64,000 nt of DNA from contig CP085323.1 in assembly GCA_022870745.1 (NCBI GenBank), positions 3,968,001-4,032,000 on the forward strand. Direction: 5' to 3'. This document shows positions 8,308 to 18,300 of this stretch, in pieces. The notes under the pieces are model-generated. The model was not told the origin of the DNA. It ran no database searches and saw only the letters and a program-made list of their open reading frames with translations. Made by a program: the position numbers and the translations under genes. The DNA comes from Silvibacterium acidisoli. GTDB taxonomy: Bacteria > Acidobacteriota > Terriglobia > Terriglobales > Acidobacteriaceae. Positions within the stretch are counted from its first letter, which is position 1. Each line of letters starts with the position of its first letter.

Positions 8308-9842
8308 GCAGCAGCCTCTTCCGGTGTTCTCGCCAGGCGCTTTGCATCGACCGCCGGCTTGCTCTTCGGAATCCTCTTTTTCAACTTGTTGTTCAACCAG
8401 ATGTCGACAGGGAATTGGTAGATGTCGTGATCGAGCCGCCAACGCGCGGGCAGAGATATTGCCTTCTGTGCGAGCCGAATGATCGGAGTACGCGTGTCGG
8501 CCGCAATCGGAATACGATCGAAAGCAAGCCGCAGATATTCGCGTGTGTTCTGAAGGCGTTGATGGCTCTTTCCCTTGAGCCACGGAAGTTCGGTGTAACG
8601 TGGGAAGAAGTCGGCCCACTCTTCGAGGGTCTGTGGCGGCTCGATGCCGATCTCGGCGGTGTGTGCGAATATGGGTGAGCCGGGATATGGGGTGAAGATA
8701 TTCGTCCAGAACTCCGCGCCGGGAAAACGGCGGCAGACGTCGAGCATGAACGTGATGGTTTCCCGCCGCTCCTTCGGGCCTTCACCGGGAAACGCGAAGA
8801 TGATGTTGAAGGATGGGCGAATGCCTGCTTCAAGGCAACGAGCGGCGCTTTCGTAAATCGACTCGAAGTCCTGAAAGTCCTTGTTCATCGCCTTCAGGAT
8901 GGTTGGCGAACCGGAATCGACTCCCTGGCAAACCTGTCGAAGCCCGGCACGCCGCAAGAGCTTCATGTCTTCCAGCGATAAGCGCGAGACGAGGTTGGTC
9001 GTCGCCTGGATACTCCAGGTATAGTGCGAGTTTTCGCGCACGAGGCCTTCGGCGATACCCCTGGCGCGGTCGAGATCGACTAGGAAATTGTCATCGACAA
9101 CCCAGATCATCTCAAGTGCGTAACGCCTGCTGAGGTCAACGGTCTCGGCCACGAATTGTTCAGGGGGAAGGGCATTCCATTTTCTGCCGTAGACGCCGCC
9201 ATTCGTGCAATAGGCGCAGTTGAACGGGCAGGCCAGGCTGGAGGTGTACATGGCCCAACGTCGCCCGCACGAACGCTCGTAAGCGTCGAAATCTGCAAGG
9301 TGGTAGGCCTTTGGAGGCATCTCCACGATGGGCCGAAGCGCGCGCTCGGGAGAGAAGACGATGCGTCCGTCGCGTTTGAAGCCAAGTCCCGCAATGAGGT
9401 CGGGCGCGGCGCCATTCGACAGATGCTGTACCAGCTGCAGCATCGTTTCCTCACCCTGCCCACGAACGACGTAGTCTACATATGGCGCTTCGAGAGTCTG
9501 TTGCGGCAACAACGATGGATGCCATCCGCCGAGAATGACAGGGAAGTCCGGCTTCCAGGCCTTCACCGCTTTTGCGATGGCAACGGTTTCGCGAATCATC
9601 GGCCCTGTCACCAGCGATACGGCAAGACAGAGGGCGTCCTTCACCTCTTCCAGCACGCGCTTCTGAAAGTCAGGGGTGATGGTGGAGTCGATTAGGCAGA
9701 TGGAATAGCCGGCGCGCTCCAGGGGAGTAGAAACGGCAAGAATCCCCAGCGGCGCAGTCGCTTCCGTACTCGCGAACGATGGGAAAAAGAAGACGATTTT
9801 TCGTGAGCTTCGCAGAACAGGCACCTCGATTGCATCGTTCAA
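8301..9842 (-). CDS. B12-binding-domain radical SAM protein (first gene of operon)
   Basis: 513 residues from the chosen TTG. The B12-binding-like domain starts at KIVFFFPSF and contains VILGGWHPSLLPQ and VVRGQGEETMLQL. The radical SAM motif C205-x3-C209-x2-C212 is ACPFNCAYC, so the usual Gly before the first Cys is Ala. VVDDNFLVD and VDSGSPTILK follow; the C-terminal half has FTPYPGSPIFA. The frame is open to 10058, with an ATG at 10007 that would overlap the start of the divergent gene. I prefer TTG 9842 because a good promoter (GTGACA, 17 bp, GATTAT at 9850-9878) places the transcript start at about that codon and the protein then matches its paralog in length. GTG at 9824 is another option. 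Confidence 0.85.
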   Translation of the reverse strand: MNDAIEVPVLRSSRKIVFFFPSFASTEATAPLGILAVSTPLERAGYSICLIDSTITPDFQKRVLEEVKDALCLAVSLVTGPMIRETVAIAKAVKAWKPDFPVILGGWHPSLLPQQTLEAPYVDYVVRGQGEETMLQLVQHLSNGAAPDLIAGLGFKRDGRIVFSPERALRPIVEMPPKAYHLADFDAYERSCGRRWAMYTSSLACPFNCAYCTNGGVYGRKWNALPPEQFVAETVDLSRRYALEMIWVVDDNFLVDLDRARGIAEGLVRENSHYTWSIQATTNLVSRLSLEDMKLLRRAGLRQVCQGVDSGSPTILKAMNKDFQDFESIYESAARCLEAGIRPSFNIIFAFPGEGPKERRETITFMLDVCRRFPGAEFWTNIFTPYPGSPIFAHTAEIGIEPPQTLEEWADFFPRYTELPWLKGKSHQRLQNTREYLRLAFDRIPIAADTRTPIIRLAQKAISLPARWRLDHDIYQFPVDIWLNNKLKKRIPKSKPAVDAKRLARTPEEAAAC

Positions 9843-9849
9843 TGCGAAG

Positions 9850-9878
9850 ATAATCAGCGCCAGGGGCAGAGATGTCAC
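9850..9878 (-). promoter_or_regulatory. predicted promoter of the radical SAM operon
   Basis: On the minus strand GTGACA (9878-9873) is separated by exactly 17 bp from GATTAT (9855-9850), a good sigma-70-type -35/-10 pair. Seven bases later comes TTG at 9842-9840, so transcription would begin at or next to the start codon. This would make the first gene leaderless and rules against the upstream ATG at 10007. Predicted by eye. Confidence 0.55.
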
Positions 9879-9967
9879 CCCAATGTCAGCGTTTTGTAAC
9901 TGTTTCCTGGGTGGGAAAGCGCCTGTGAGAAGGAGTTTTACAGCGATGACATTTCTGTGACGCGGCG

Positions 9968-9997
9968 GTGACGATTCTTCTGGCTGGAAGACATAAT
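9968..9997 (+). promoter_or_regulatory. predicted promoter of the GT87-like gene
   Basis: GTGACG (9968-9973), 18 bp, CATAAT (9992-9997), then 8 bp to the ATG at 10006. The short distance suggests a leaderless or nearly leaderless mRNA; there is no clear Shine-Dalgarno sequence. It faces away from the radical SAM operon promoter, so the ~130 bp between them is a divergent control region. Confidence 0.4.
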
Positions 9998-10005
9998 CTC
10001 GTTCC

Positions 10006-12084
10006 ATGCCTTCGCTGCCGATCTCTCGCATTGTGTGCTGGTTTGAGCGTGCAGCCATCTTATTGGCTGGGCTATTCCTGCTGTCGCATACGATGCCAAA
10101 GGCATGGCGAAACCTGGATACGGACTTCCCGAACTATTATCTGGCGGCGCGAATGGTGCATGAGGGGTATGACACATCGCGCATGTACGAATGGGCCTGG
10201 ATACAGAGAGAGAAGGACCATCGTGCGATCGATATTCGCGTGATCGGAATGCTCCCTATCACTCCGTTTTCGACGTTGGCAATGTACCCTTTGGCCCGGA
10301 TGGAGCCGCTGAAGGCAAAGCGTATCTTCATCCTTCTAAATCTTGCGTTTCTCGTTCCCCTTGCATGGATGCTGAGGTCGATGACTTCTCTCAGCTACCA
10401 GAAGATTTCGTTGATTATTCTCCTGAGCTTCCCGCTGCACCGCAATCTTCTGTACGGGCAGTTCTACATTCTGCTTTTGTTGCTTATCGTTGCCGGATGC
10501 TTCAGCTATCTCCGCGGCCATTCAGCAGTTGCGGGTTCGCTCATCGCGGTTGCCGCTTTGTGTAAAGTGTTTCCTGCGCTGCTGTTCGTGTTTTTTCTTC
10601 AGCGGAGAGACTGGCGTGCTCTTCTCTCCGGTGCAGTCACAGCGGTCGTGGCCTGCGCGGTCTCCATCGCGGCCTTTGGCTGGAGCGTTCATCGAACCTG
10701 GCTTCAGGAGATTTTTCCATGGGTAGCGCGCGGAGAAGGATTAGGCACTTACGCTACGAGCGATTCCATCTCCGGATTGCTTCATCGGCTCTTCCTCCCC
10801 GAGCCGCAGTGGAATCCCCATCCCTGGCATAACTCGCCACTTGCCTATGCCGTGCTGATGGCAACTGCACAGATGCTGGTGCTGGCGCCAGCGATTCTGC
10901 TGCTGCGGAGAGATAACTCAGATCAGAAGCGGACTCTTCTGATCTGGTCTGCGCTGTTGACCGCGGCCTTAGCCGTTTCGACGATTCCGGCGTCTTACAA
11001 CTTCGTTCTGATGATCTTTCCAGCGTGTGTAGCGGTCGCGGTGCTGCAGGAGAAAGGTAGGACCTGCCTCGCCGCGCTGTTGCTGCTCGTCTATGCGCTG
11101 ATCGGTCTGCCGATACCAGCTACGCACGCGGCGCTGCATGCTTCGCGTTTGCCATTGATGCTTATCGTGCTTCTGACCCTGTGCACGCTCTTGCGCCTGG
11201 AGGCAGAGCGTTCGAAGCCGGATTGGATGAACTACGCCTGGGGCGCATGCATGATCCTTGGCATCGCTTTTGCGATACCGATGACCTTGCGTCAACAAGT
11301 TGGAGAGAGGAAGGAGTTTCCGTATCGCGTTCCGACGCAGGCATCAGGCTTTCTCTACGCTAATCCTGCCGCAACAGAGGATGGAATTGAATTCTCTCTA
11401 TTCACCACGCAGGGTTACAAGCTGATCTCCGATCGCGAAACAATCCCTACACCCGAGGACAACGCTGCCTTCGACGATTTGTCCTTTACTTCGTTCCCTG
11501 GGCATACAATCGTCGAGCGTGCAGGAGGCAAAGGATCGAACCTGATCGATCCCCTGAGTCCCGGACAGGTTGTTGTAGCAAACGCGGAGGCTCCTGCAGT
11601 CTCAACCGATGGGAAGAACCTCGCCTTTCTTCGCTCTGAACATGGGCGTGGAGAACTGGTTTATCGGCGCTTGTTCCGGGGCAGTAACGACGAGGTTGTG
11701 TTAACGCCACCCAACCTGAATGTCTATGAGTTCTCATTCCTATCCATAGACAACTACGCATTTTCAGCCAGCGAGGGAGATGGTCCACCGCGAATCTATC
11801 TGTCGCAGGGCTCGCTTCGGAATCAAGCAATAGTTTTCAATGCTTCCAGGTATCCTGCGTTATCGCCCGATGCACGATTCCTCGCCTATAGCCGATTCGA
11901 ACATGGATCATGGAACTTATGGGTGCGGGACCAGCGTACGGGGCAGAGCCGCCGCATCGCCGACGTGCCATGCAATCAGATAGAGCCCTCGTGGGAGAAA
12001 GATTCGAAGACCATCCTCTACGGAACCGATTGTGGAAGAAGCATATGGTTCACCGCAGTTGCGCGACGCAGAGTTGTACCCTGA
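10006..12084 (+). CDS. GT87-like (DUF2029) membrane glycosyltransferase with C-terminal beta-propeller-like domain
   Basis: 692 residues. Residues 1 to about 430 are polytopic: a first membrane helix near the start, a periplasmic loop with DTDFPNYYLAARM resembling the acidic first loop of GT-C mannosyl/arabinosyl transferases (GT87 family), and about ten further hydrophobic helices. Residues about 440-692 are soluble and contain repeat units such as LSPDARFLAYSRF, SWNLWVRD, TGQSRRI and IEPSWEKDSKTILYG, which resemble TolB/PD40 propeller blades. The likely reaction is sugar transfer from a polyprenyl-phosphate donor on the outer face of the inner membrane, with the propeller in the periplasm binding the acceptor or a partner. 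Divergent from the radical SAM operon; whether it decorates that operon's product is unknown. Confidence 0.75.
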   Translation: MPSLPISRIVCWFERAAILLAGLFLLSHTMPKAWRNLDTDFPNYYLAARMVHEGYDTSRMYEWAWIQREKDHRAIDIRVIGMLPITPFSTLAMYPLARMEPLKAKRIFILLNLAFLVPLAWMLRSMTSLSYQKISLIILLSFPLHRNLLYGQFYILLLLLIVAGCFSYLRGHSAVAGSLIAVAALCKVFPALLFVFFLQRRDWRALLSGAVTAVVACAVSIAAFGWSVHRTWLQEIFPWVARGEGLGTYATSDSISGLLHRLFLPEPQWNPHPWHNSPLAYAVLMATAQMLVLAPAILLLRRDNSDQKRTLLIWSALLTAALAVSTIPASYNFVLMIFPACVAVAVLQEKGRTCLAALLLLVYALIGLPIPATHAALHASRLPLMLIVLLTLCTLLRLEAERSKPDWMNYAWGACMILGIAFAIPMTLRQQVGERKEFPYRVPTQASGFLYANPAATEDGIEFSLFTTQGYKLISDRETIPTPEDNAAFDDLSFTSFPGHTIVERAGGKGSNLIDPLSPGQVVVANAEAPAVSTDGKNLAFLRSEHGRGELVYRRLFRGSNDEVVLTPPNLNVYEFSFLSIDNYAFSASEGDGPPRIYLSQGSLRNQAIVFNASRYPALSPDARFLAYSRFEHGSWNLWVRDQRTGQSRRIADVPCNQIEPSWEKDSKTILYGTDCGRSIWFTAVARRRVVP

Positions 12085-12109
12085 AGATCTCTGCCGGACC
12101 TACCGCGCT

Positions 12110-14779
12110 TTATTCGTATCGTAGTGCCTCAAGCGGATCGACTTTGCCCGCCCGGCGTGCTGGAACCCAACACGCCAGCAATCCCACGCCCACGAACAGC
12201 GCTCCTACAATGATCAGCGTCGCGGGGTCGTCAGGATGTACGTCGTAAAGAAATGATTTCAGCACCCGCGACAAAGCTGTTGCCAGCACGACACCAAGCA
12301 GAACGCCTCCAACTATCACTCGAAATCCTTCGCCGAAGATCAGCCTTCGAATGTGTCCTTGTTGCGCACCGACCGCACTGCGAATCGCCAGTTCCCGGCG
12401 ACGCGAGGCTACTGAGAGAGAAAGCACGCCGTAGATTCCTATGAGCGTTAGCAGGCTTCCAACCACTGAGAAGCCGATCAGCAGGCGCATTGCGAAGGTT
12501 CGTGACGCCAGCGATTCATCACGAATCTGTTCCAGCGTCTTCACGTTTTCGATTGCGGCAGCAGGATCCACGGAACGCATCGCTCTCTCCACGGCAATCA
12601 GTACCGACCGCGGATTGGCAGTGGTACGTACAACAAGATGTTTTGAGAATGCTCTTGCCTGCCAGAGCGAAAGGTAAATCTCCGGCGAGGCCTGTTGCGT
12701 CAGGTCGTCTGTCCGTCCATCTGCAATAACTCCGACGATCTGCATGCCGGGCTTATCCCGTCCGTCGAGCCAGAACTTTCTCCCGATGACGTCGCCGTGA
12801 GGAAAGAAGCGGTTTGCAAATGCCTGGTTTACGATCGCTACCTTGGGAGCGTTGTCGTCATCGGAGGGACGGAATCCGCGTCCGCCGGTTAGCGTTACGC
12901 CCATCAGATTGAAATAGTCTGGCGTCACCGCACGTAACGGCACTGCTGTCTTATCGCTCTCCTTTTTCGCGGGGGGCTGACCTTCGATTTCCATGGTCGC
13001 TGGCCAGTTGTTCCCCGTCAGCGGAACGCCCCAGGCAAAGGCCGCATATTGCACGCCGGGAACGGCTGCAACACGTTCCAGCGCCTGTCGATGGAAGCTG
13101 GTCCAGCTTGCCGGATCCTGCGTCTCCGTAACACTCATCGTCAGAATCTGCCCAGTCCGGTATCCCGAAGGAACCTCCGCGATCTTCAGCATGGTGCGGA
13201 TCAGAAGTCCCGTGCCAACCAGCAACGCCAGCGTGAGCGAAGTCTGAAGCATGGCAACTGCCCGCAATAGCCGTCGCTCTCCAACGCCTGCTGTCCCTTT
13301 CGGTCCAGCGTTCTTCAGTACTTCCATCGGGTCCAACCTGAGCACGCGCATTGCCGGAAGAATTCCTGCGAAGAAGGCCGCGAGCACCGCTGCTCCCAGG
13401 CCCCATCCCAGTACCGCCCAGCCAGCCGTGACTGCATCGAGTCTCGGAATAGCGTGGCCAGCGATTACTTTGAACAATTTCACCGCGCCGAAAGCAAGCC
13501 CAACACCGAGAGCGCCACCGAAGATAGCCAGCAGCAAGCTCTCCACCAGCACCTGTCTCAGAAGAGCAAATCGTCCCATACCCATCGCGATGCGCACTGC
13601 GTACTCCTGTTGTCTTTGCAGTCCTCGCACAAGCAATAGCGCCGCCACATTGCCGCAGGCGATCAATAACACCAGCGTTGCTGCACCGAGCAGGGGAAGA
13701 AGCAGTCGCTTCCCATCCCGATTCATCTCATTTGTCAGTGATTCCAGTTGCGGCGCGAATCCCTCAAAGGTTTTTTCCATTAGCGCTTCGCGTGCCGTCA
13801 GTACAGCGAGCTCCTGTTGTCCTCGCTGCGGATTGACTCCATCCCGCAGCCGCGCTACGACATTCCAATACGGATCCTTAAGATACTTCGGGTCAGGCTC
13901 CGAAGGGACCCAGAAGTCGACCGTCGCATTGACATCGTAGTTCGGCTCCTTTGCTGCTCCCGGTGAGGGCAGGAAGCGCACACCCGGCTCCATGATTCCG
14001 ATGACGGTCGGGGGGGCAGTCCAGCGGCTGATGCGCACGGTTTTGCCCACAATATTCGGATCACCGTTGAAGGCCCGCTGCCAGAATTCGTGGCCCAGCA
14101 CGATCGCCTTCACAGGGCCTTGCCCGAAGTCGGAGTCATTAAAGCCGCGTCCAACAGCAGTCTTCAGACCCAGGAGCCCGAAGTAGTCCTTGCTGATCTC
14201 CATTCCTTGCATGGACTGGCTGCCGTCATTGCGAATGAGAAAATTGAAGGTCCATCCGTATCCAGCAACACCGTCGAACGAAGTCGCATTCTTCTTCCAG
14301 TCCAACCATTGCTGCGCGGCCCATCCGCGCGAGCTGTCCATCTTTTGTCCATCGTCGCGTCCGGCGTTTACCAGCACCAACTGTTCCGGCTTCTGGTATG
14401 GCGGCGGTGTGAGCAGCACGCCCTGGATGAGGCTGAACACCGCGGAGGTTGCTCCGATGCCCAACGCCAGCGTCAGAGCCGCGAGCAATGTGAAGCCGGG
14501 GGATTTTCTCAACATGCGCAGAGCGAATATGAGATTTTGCAGGATGGTTTCCATGTCGGGTAGTCCTTTCTCGGCGTGGTAGCTCTCACACAGCGCCTCG
14601 ACAGATCCGAACTTGATTACAGCTGTTCGCCGGGCCCGTTCCGGCGTCATCCCCTGGCGTATGTTTGCTTCCGTTTCGAGGGCCAGGTGCTGTTCGATTT
14701 CTTCGCGCAGCCGCCGTTCTCCGCTTCGTCGAGCCAGAAAATTCCACCCACGCAGCGACAACCGCCGAAACACTCTCAT
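12110..14779 (-). CDS. ADOP-type ABC transporter permease (duplicated MacB/FtsX), copy 1
   Basis: 889 residues. The order is a permease-prefix helix-rich domain (about 1-75, with REEIEQHLALETEANIRQG), a first membrane helix (LLAALTLALGIGATSAVFSL), a large periplasmic MacB-like domain, an FtsX block of three helices near 360-480, a second periplasmic domain, and a final FtsX block that ends PARRAGKVDPLEALRYE. This is the layout of the acidobacterial duplicated orphan permease family, which lacks an adjacent ATPase; no ABC ATPase gene is seen here either. The substrate is unknown; relatives are linked to lipoprotein or peptide export. ATG start. Stands alone on the minus strand, convergent with the GT87 gene. 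Confidence 0.92.
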   Translation of the reverse strand: MRVFRRLSLRGWNFLARRSGERRLREEIEQHLALETEANIRQGMTPERARRTAVIKFGSVEALCESYHAEKGLPDMETILQNLIFALRMLRKSPGFTLLAALTLALGIGATSAVFSLIQGVLLTPPPYQKPEQLVLVNAGRDDGQKMDSSRGWAAQQWLDWKKNATSFDGVAGYGWTFNFLIRNDGSQSMQGMEISKDYFGLLGLKTAVGRGFNDSDFGQGPVKAIVLGHEFWQRAFNGDPNIVGKTVRISRWTAPPTVIGIMEPGVRFLPSPGAAKEPNYDVNATVDFWVPSEPDPKYLKDPYWNVVARLRDGVNPQRGQQELAVLTAREALMEKTFEGFAPQLESLTNEMNRDGKRLLLPLLGAATLVLLIACGNVAALLLVRGLQRQQEYAVRIAMGMGRFALLRQVLVESLLLAIFGGALGVGLAFGAVKLFKVIAGHAIPRLDAVTAGWAVLGWGLGAAVLAAFFAGILPAMRVLRLDPMEVLKNAGPKGTAGVGERRLLRAVAMLQTSLTLALLVGTGLLIRTMLKIAEVPSGYRTGQILTMSVTETQDPASWTSFHRQALERVAAVPGVQYAAFAWGVPLTGNNWPATMEIEGQPPAKKESDKTAVPLRAVTPDYFNLMGVTLTGGRGFRPSDDDNAPKVAIVNQAFANRFFPHGDVIGRKFWLDGRDKPGMQIVGVIADGRTDDLTQQASPEIYLSLWQARAFSKHLVVRTTANPRSVLIAVERAMRSVDPAAAIENVKTLEQIRDESLASRTFAMRLLIGFSVVGSLLTLIGIYGVLSLSVASRRRELAIRSAVGAQQGHIRRLIFGEGFRVIVGGVLLGVVLATALSRVLKSFLYDVHPDDPATLIIVGALFVGVGLLACWVPARRAGKVDPLEALRYE

Positions 14780-15318
14780 GGAAGTCTTTCTGCCTTCGGC
14801 GAGAGAGATCGCACCCGGCCCATGGTTTCAACCTCTGGGTAACCAACAGAAGAGTGCCACATCTTCCTTTTGGAATGCAACAGGAATTCGCCGCATAGGC
14901 GGCAAACAGGAAAGTTTACCGGCTGGCATGACTGAGTTTGTATTCGTATACCGAGCAAATATTTTTGGGGGCCAAAGCTGACGATCCACGGGTGTTGTGC
15001 GGTACTGCTTCGGGTTTCGAATTTGTCTTATCGACGACAATTTTGCTGTTGACATTGTCGATTGACGGTCTCTACTCTTCGCGTCCAGTAAACAGCTCTC
15101 AAGTTTGCATCACGCTGTTTGGCGGTATCGCGGTCGAAGTGCCCGACGGTGTTGTTTCAACACAACGCTGCTCTGTTCCTGCGGAGCGAGCGATATTCTT
15201 CATGCTTTTCTCGGGCCGCATTCTGCTGCGAAGGATGAGGACTGGCGGTAGTTCACCGGGACCCTGTTTCTGGGCCGAGTTTCCTGGAGCGAAACAAAGG
15301 ACGATGTTAGGAGGTTCT
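14780..15318. other. intergenic region with divergent promoters
   Basis: 539 bp between the divergent ADOP gene and the TonB receptor. The receptor frame is open back to 14938, but that stretch has no recognisable domain and precedes a good signal peptide and ribosome site, so I treat it as untranslated. It holds a candidate promoter at 15049-15078. No RNA gene or repeat was recognised. Confidence 0.5.
15049..15078 (+). promoter_or_regulatory. candidate promoter of the Oar-like receptor gene
   Basis: A perfect -35 TTGACA at 15049-15054 is followed after 18 bp by TACTCT, a weak -10. It would give a leader of roughly 230 nt before the ATG at 15319. The long leader could itself be regulatory. 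Predicted by eye only. Confidence 0.35.
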
Positions 15319-18300
15319 ATGCAACGCAGTTTTTCAGTGTTGCTTGGCCTGGTCGTGATCGCAATCCTTGCCTTGCCGGCGCGTGCTCAAGACAACGCAA
15401 CAATCACCGGAACGGTGCTTGATACCTCGGGAGCCGTGGTCACGAATGCGAGTATCGTGCTGTCGAATGTCTCGACAGGCCAGACGCGCGAGACGGTATC
15501 GAACTCTGTCGGTATTTACGTCTTTGCCAATGTTGGTGTGGGCCGCTACAACTTGACTACGGTTGCACCGGGCTTTGAGAAGTTTACTGCCACAGGCATA
15601 ACAGTGAACGTTGGGCAGGCGTTGAAGGAAGATGTGAACCTGCAGGTGGGCGGCGCCGGGCAGACAGTAACCGTTCAGGCAAATGCGTTGCAGGTGCAGT
15701 CAGAAACGAGTGAGCTGAGCACACTGATAAGCGGGGAGCAGGTGGCGCAGCTGGCCACGAACGGACGAAACGTGACTGCATTGGCTGCGCTCGGCATGGG
15801 TGTCTCAAACAACCTGCCTTCGTTCAGCGGCGTGAATGCGCTGACTTCCGCCAACGGCATCAGTTTCAACGGCACCCGCACCAGCCACAACATCTATATG
15901 CTGGACGGAGGGGAGTTGAACGATCGTGGCTGCGGCGGATGCTTCAGCTCTCTACCCTCCATCGACGCTCTTTCCGAGTTCCAGACGCTGGATAGCAACT
16001 ACGGGCCCGATTACGGCATCGGTTCCGGCGGAACGATTCTGATGGTGATCAAGTCGGGCACCCGGAAGTTTCACGGCGGTGCGTGGTACTTCAATCGCAA
16101 CGAAGACTACGATGCGAATAACTACTTCACTAACCTGGCGGGACAGAGCCGGCCTGAGTTCCGGCTGAACGAGCCCGGTTTTAACTTCGGCGGCCCGGTC
16201 TTCATTCCGCACGTGTACAACACCTCGCGTAATCGAACTTTCTTTTTCGTGAATGAGGAGTGGCGACGACTCATTCAGGGTAGTACGCCATCGACGGTGA
16301 ATACGATCATGGCCGACAACTTCCCGGTGGCAGGGCAGTCGCTCGCCTACAACGTACCCTCCGGTGGAACCACGCCAGTTGTGCCTGCAACCTCAGATCC
16401 GGCAAGGCTGGCTCTTTACACTCTGGATGGCCTGACGGCCGGGAGCCCTTTCCCGAATAACGTGATCCCTGCGAACCTGATCGATCAGAACGCGGTGCTT
16501 GAGGTGAACGCGGGCACGTTTCCGAAACCCAACCTGGGAACCAGCCAATACATCTCTTCCATTCCACAGCCGACAAATGTGCGCGAAGATGTGGTGCGCA
16601 TCGATCATGCCATCACCAGCAAAGTCCAGTTAATGGGCCACTTTCTGCATGACGGTGTGACGACCTCATTCTTTCCTCCACTTTGGCAGGGCGCAACCTA
16701 TCCGACGGTGGGGACAGCCATGTCCAACCCGTCCTACTCGTCAGTGATCAAGGTGACAGAGACGATCTCACCGAACATGCTGAATGAGACCGGCTTCTAT
16801 TACAGCGGAAACAAGATCACGCTTACGCCCGTGAATGGCCCTGGCGGCTCGTTTGTCCAGCCAAGCGGCTGGACGGCTACATCCTTTTTTCCGGCAGCGA
16901 ACAACGACATGCTGCGTATGCCACAGATCAACCTGAATGGATCGCCTCTTAACGTTCAATGGAGTTCAAGCTACTTTCCATGGAAAAACGGATACGAAGG
17001 TTTTGAGCCTCGTGATGACTTCTCATGGACCAAGGGCGTTCACCAGATGAAGATGGGATTCAGCTGGCTGCACGACTACAAAAACCAGCAATTGCAAGCC
17101 AATACCCAGGGAACCGCAACCTTCAACTCGAGCACCTTCTCAGGTGACTCATACATCAACTTTCTGATGGGAGATGCCGCAAGCTTTCAGCAATTGCAAT
17201 ATCTTGCAGGCAAGCACTGGGTGAATAACAACTACGGCTTCTACTTCAACGACAACTGGCATGTGATTCCGCGGCTGACGCTGAATATCGGCTTCCGGTT
17301 CGATGGTATGCCGCACGCCTTTGAGCGCTACGATCAGTTTGCGAACTTTGTACCTGCGGATTACGACACCACGCTCGGCTATCCTTTGAATCCGGATGGC
17401 ACATTGAACGCGAGCTACCTCACGAACGTCAACGGCGGCTCGTTTTATCTGAACGGCATACGTGAGGCAGGCGTAAATGGTTTTGCACGTGGAGCCGTCG
17501 AAAACAAGTACTACACGTGGCAACCACGCGTAGGGTTTGCTTATGACCTGCTCGGCAATGGCAGGACAGTCTGGCGCGGCGGCTTCGGAATCTTCTATGA
17601 ACGAGTCCAGGGCAACGACGTCTACAACGCGGCGCTCAACCCACCCTTCGCTTATCAGCCGCAGGCAACGAACGTTTACTTCTCCGATCCAAACACCAGT
17701 GCGTTGACCGGCCAGACCACGTCCGCGACCTTCCCATCAACGTTGAACAACATTCAATACAGTTTCCGGCCTCCCGGCACCGCCATGTTCAGTATGGGTG
17801 TGCAACAGCAGGTGGCGCCCGCGGTAATTGCTGTCCTGCAATATGCCGGATCGATTGGCTGGGACCAGGACGATGACCGCTCGATCAACACGCTGCCGCT
17901 GGGAAACGTGGCGAACAGGCAGGGAGTTGCGAACGGTACGCTGAATGCAAACCTCTACCGCATCTATCCTGGTTTCAGCACGATTACCCAGGAAGAGAAC
18001 CAGTCGAACTTCAGCTACCATTCGCTGCAGGCTGGACTGCGCATCGAAAACAAACACGGTGTGACACTGCAGCTCGCCTACACTTATTCTCATGAGATCG
18101 ATGAGGTGAGCAATGATCTCAGTGGGCTTTCCAACCCCTTCAGTACTGCGTATGACCGCGGATCCGGGCTCTTCGATCGCAGGCACATCTTCAACGCGAA
18201 CTATATTTACAGTCTCCCGTTCTTCACTACGAAAGGCAATTTGCTGACGCGCACGGCCCTGGGCGGATGGCAGGTGTCAGGCGTCACAGTTGTCGAGTCA

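Noticed and set aside
8308-8619. 104-codon N-terminal extension of the radical SAM protein at 6745
   Set aside because: It lies inside the neighbouring coding region and its residues have shadow-like composition.
14938-15318. Upstream in-frame extension of the first Oar-like receptor
   Set aside because: The stretch has no domain similarity and precedes a good ribosome site and signal peptide at 15319.
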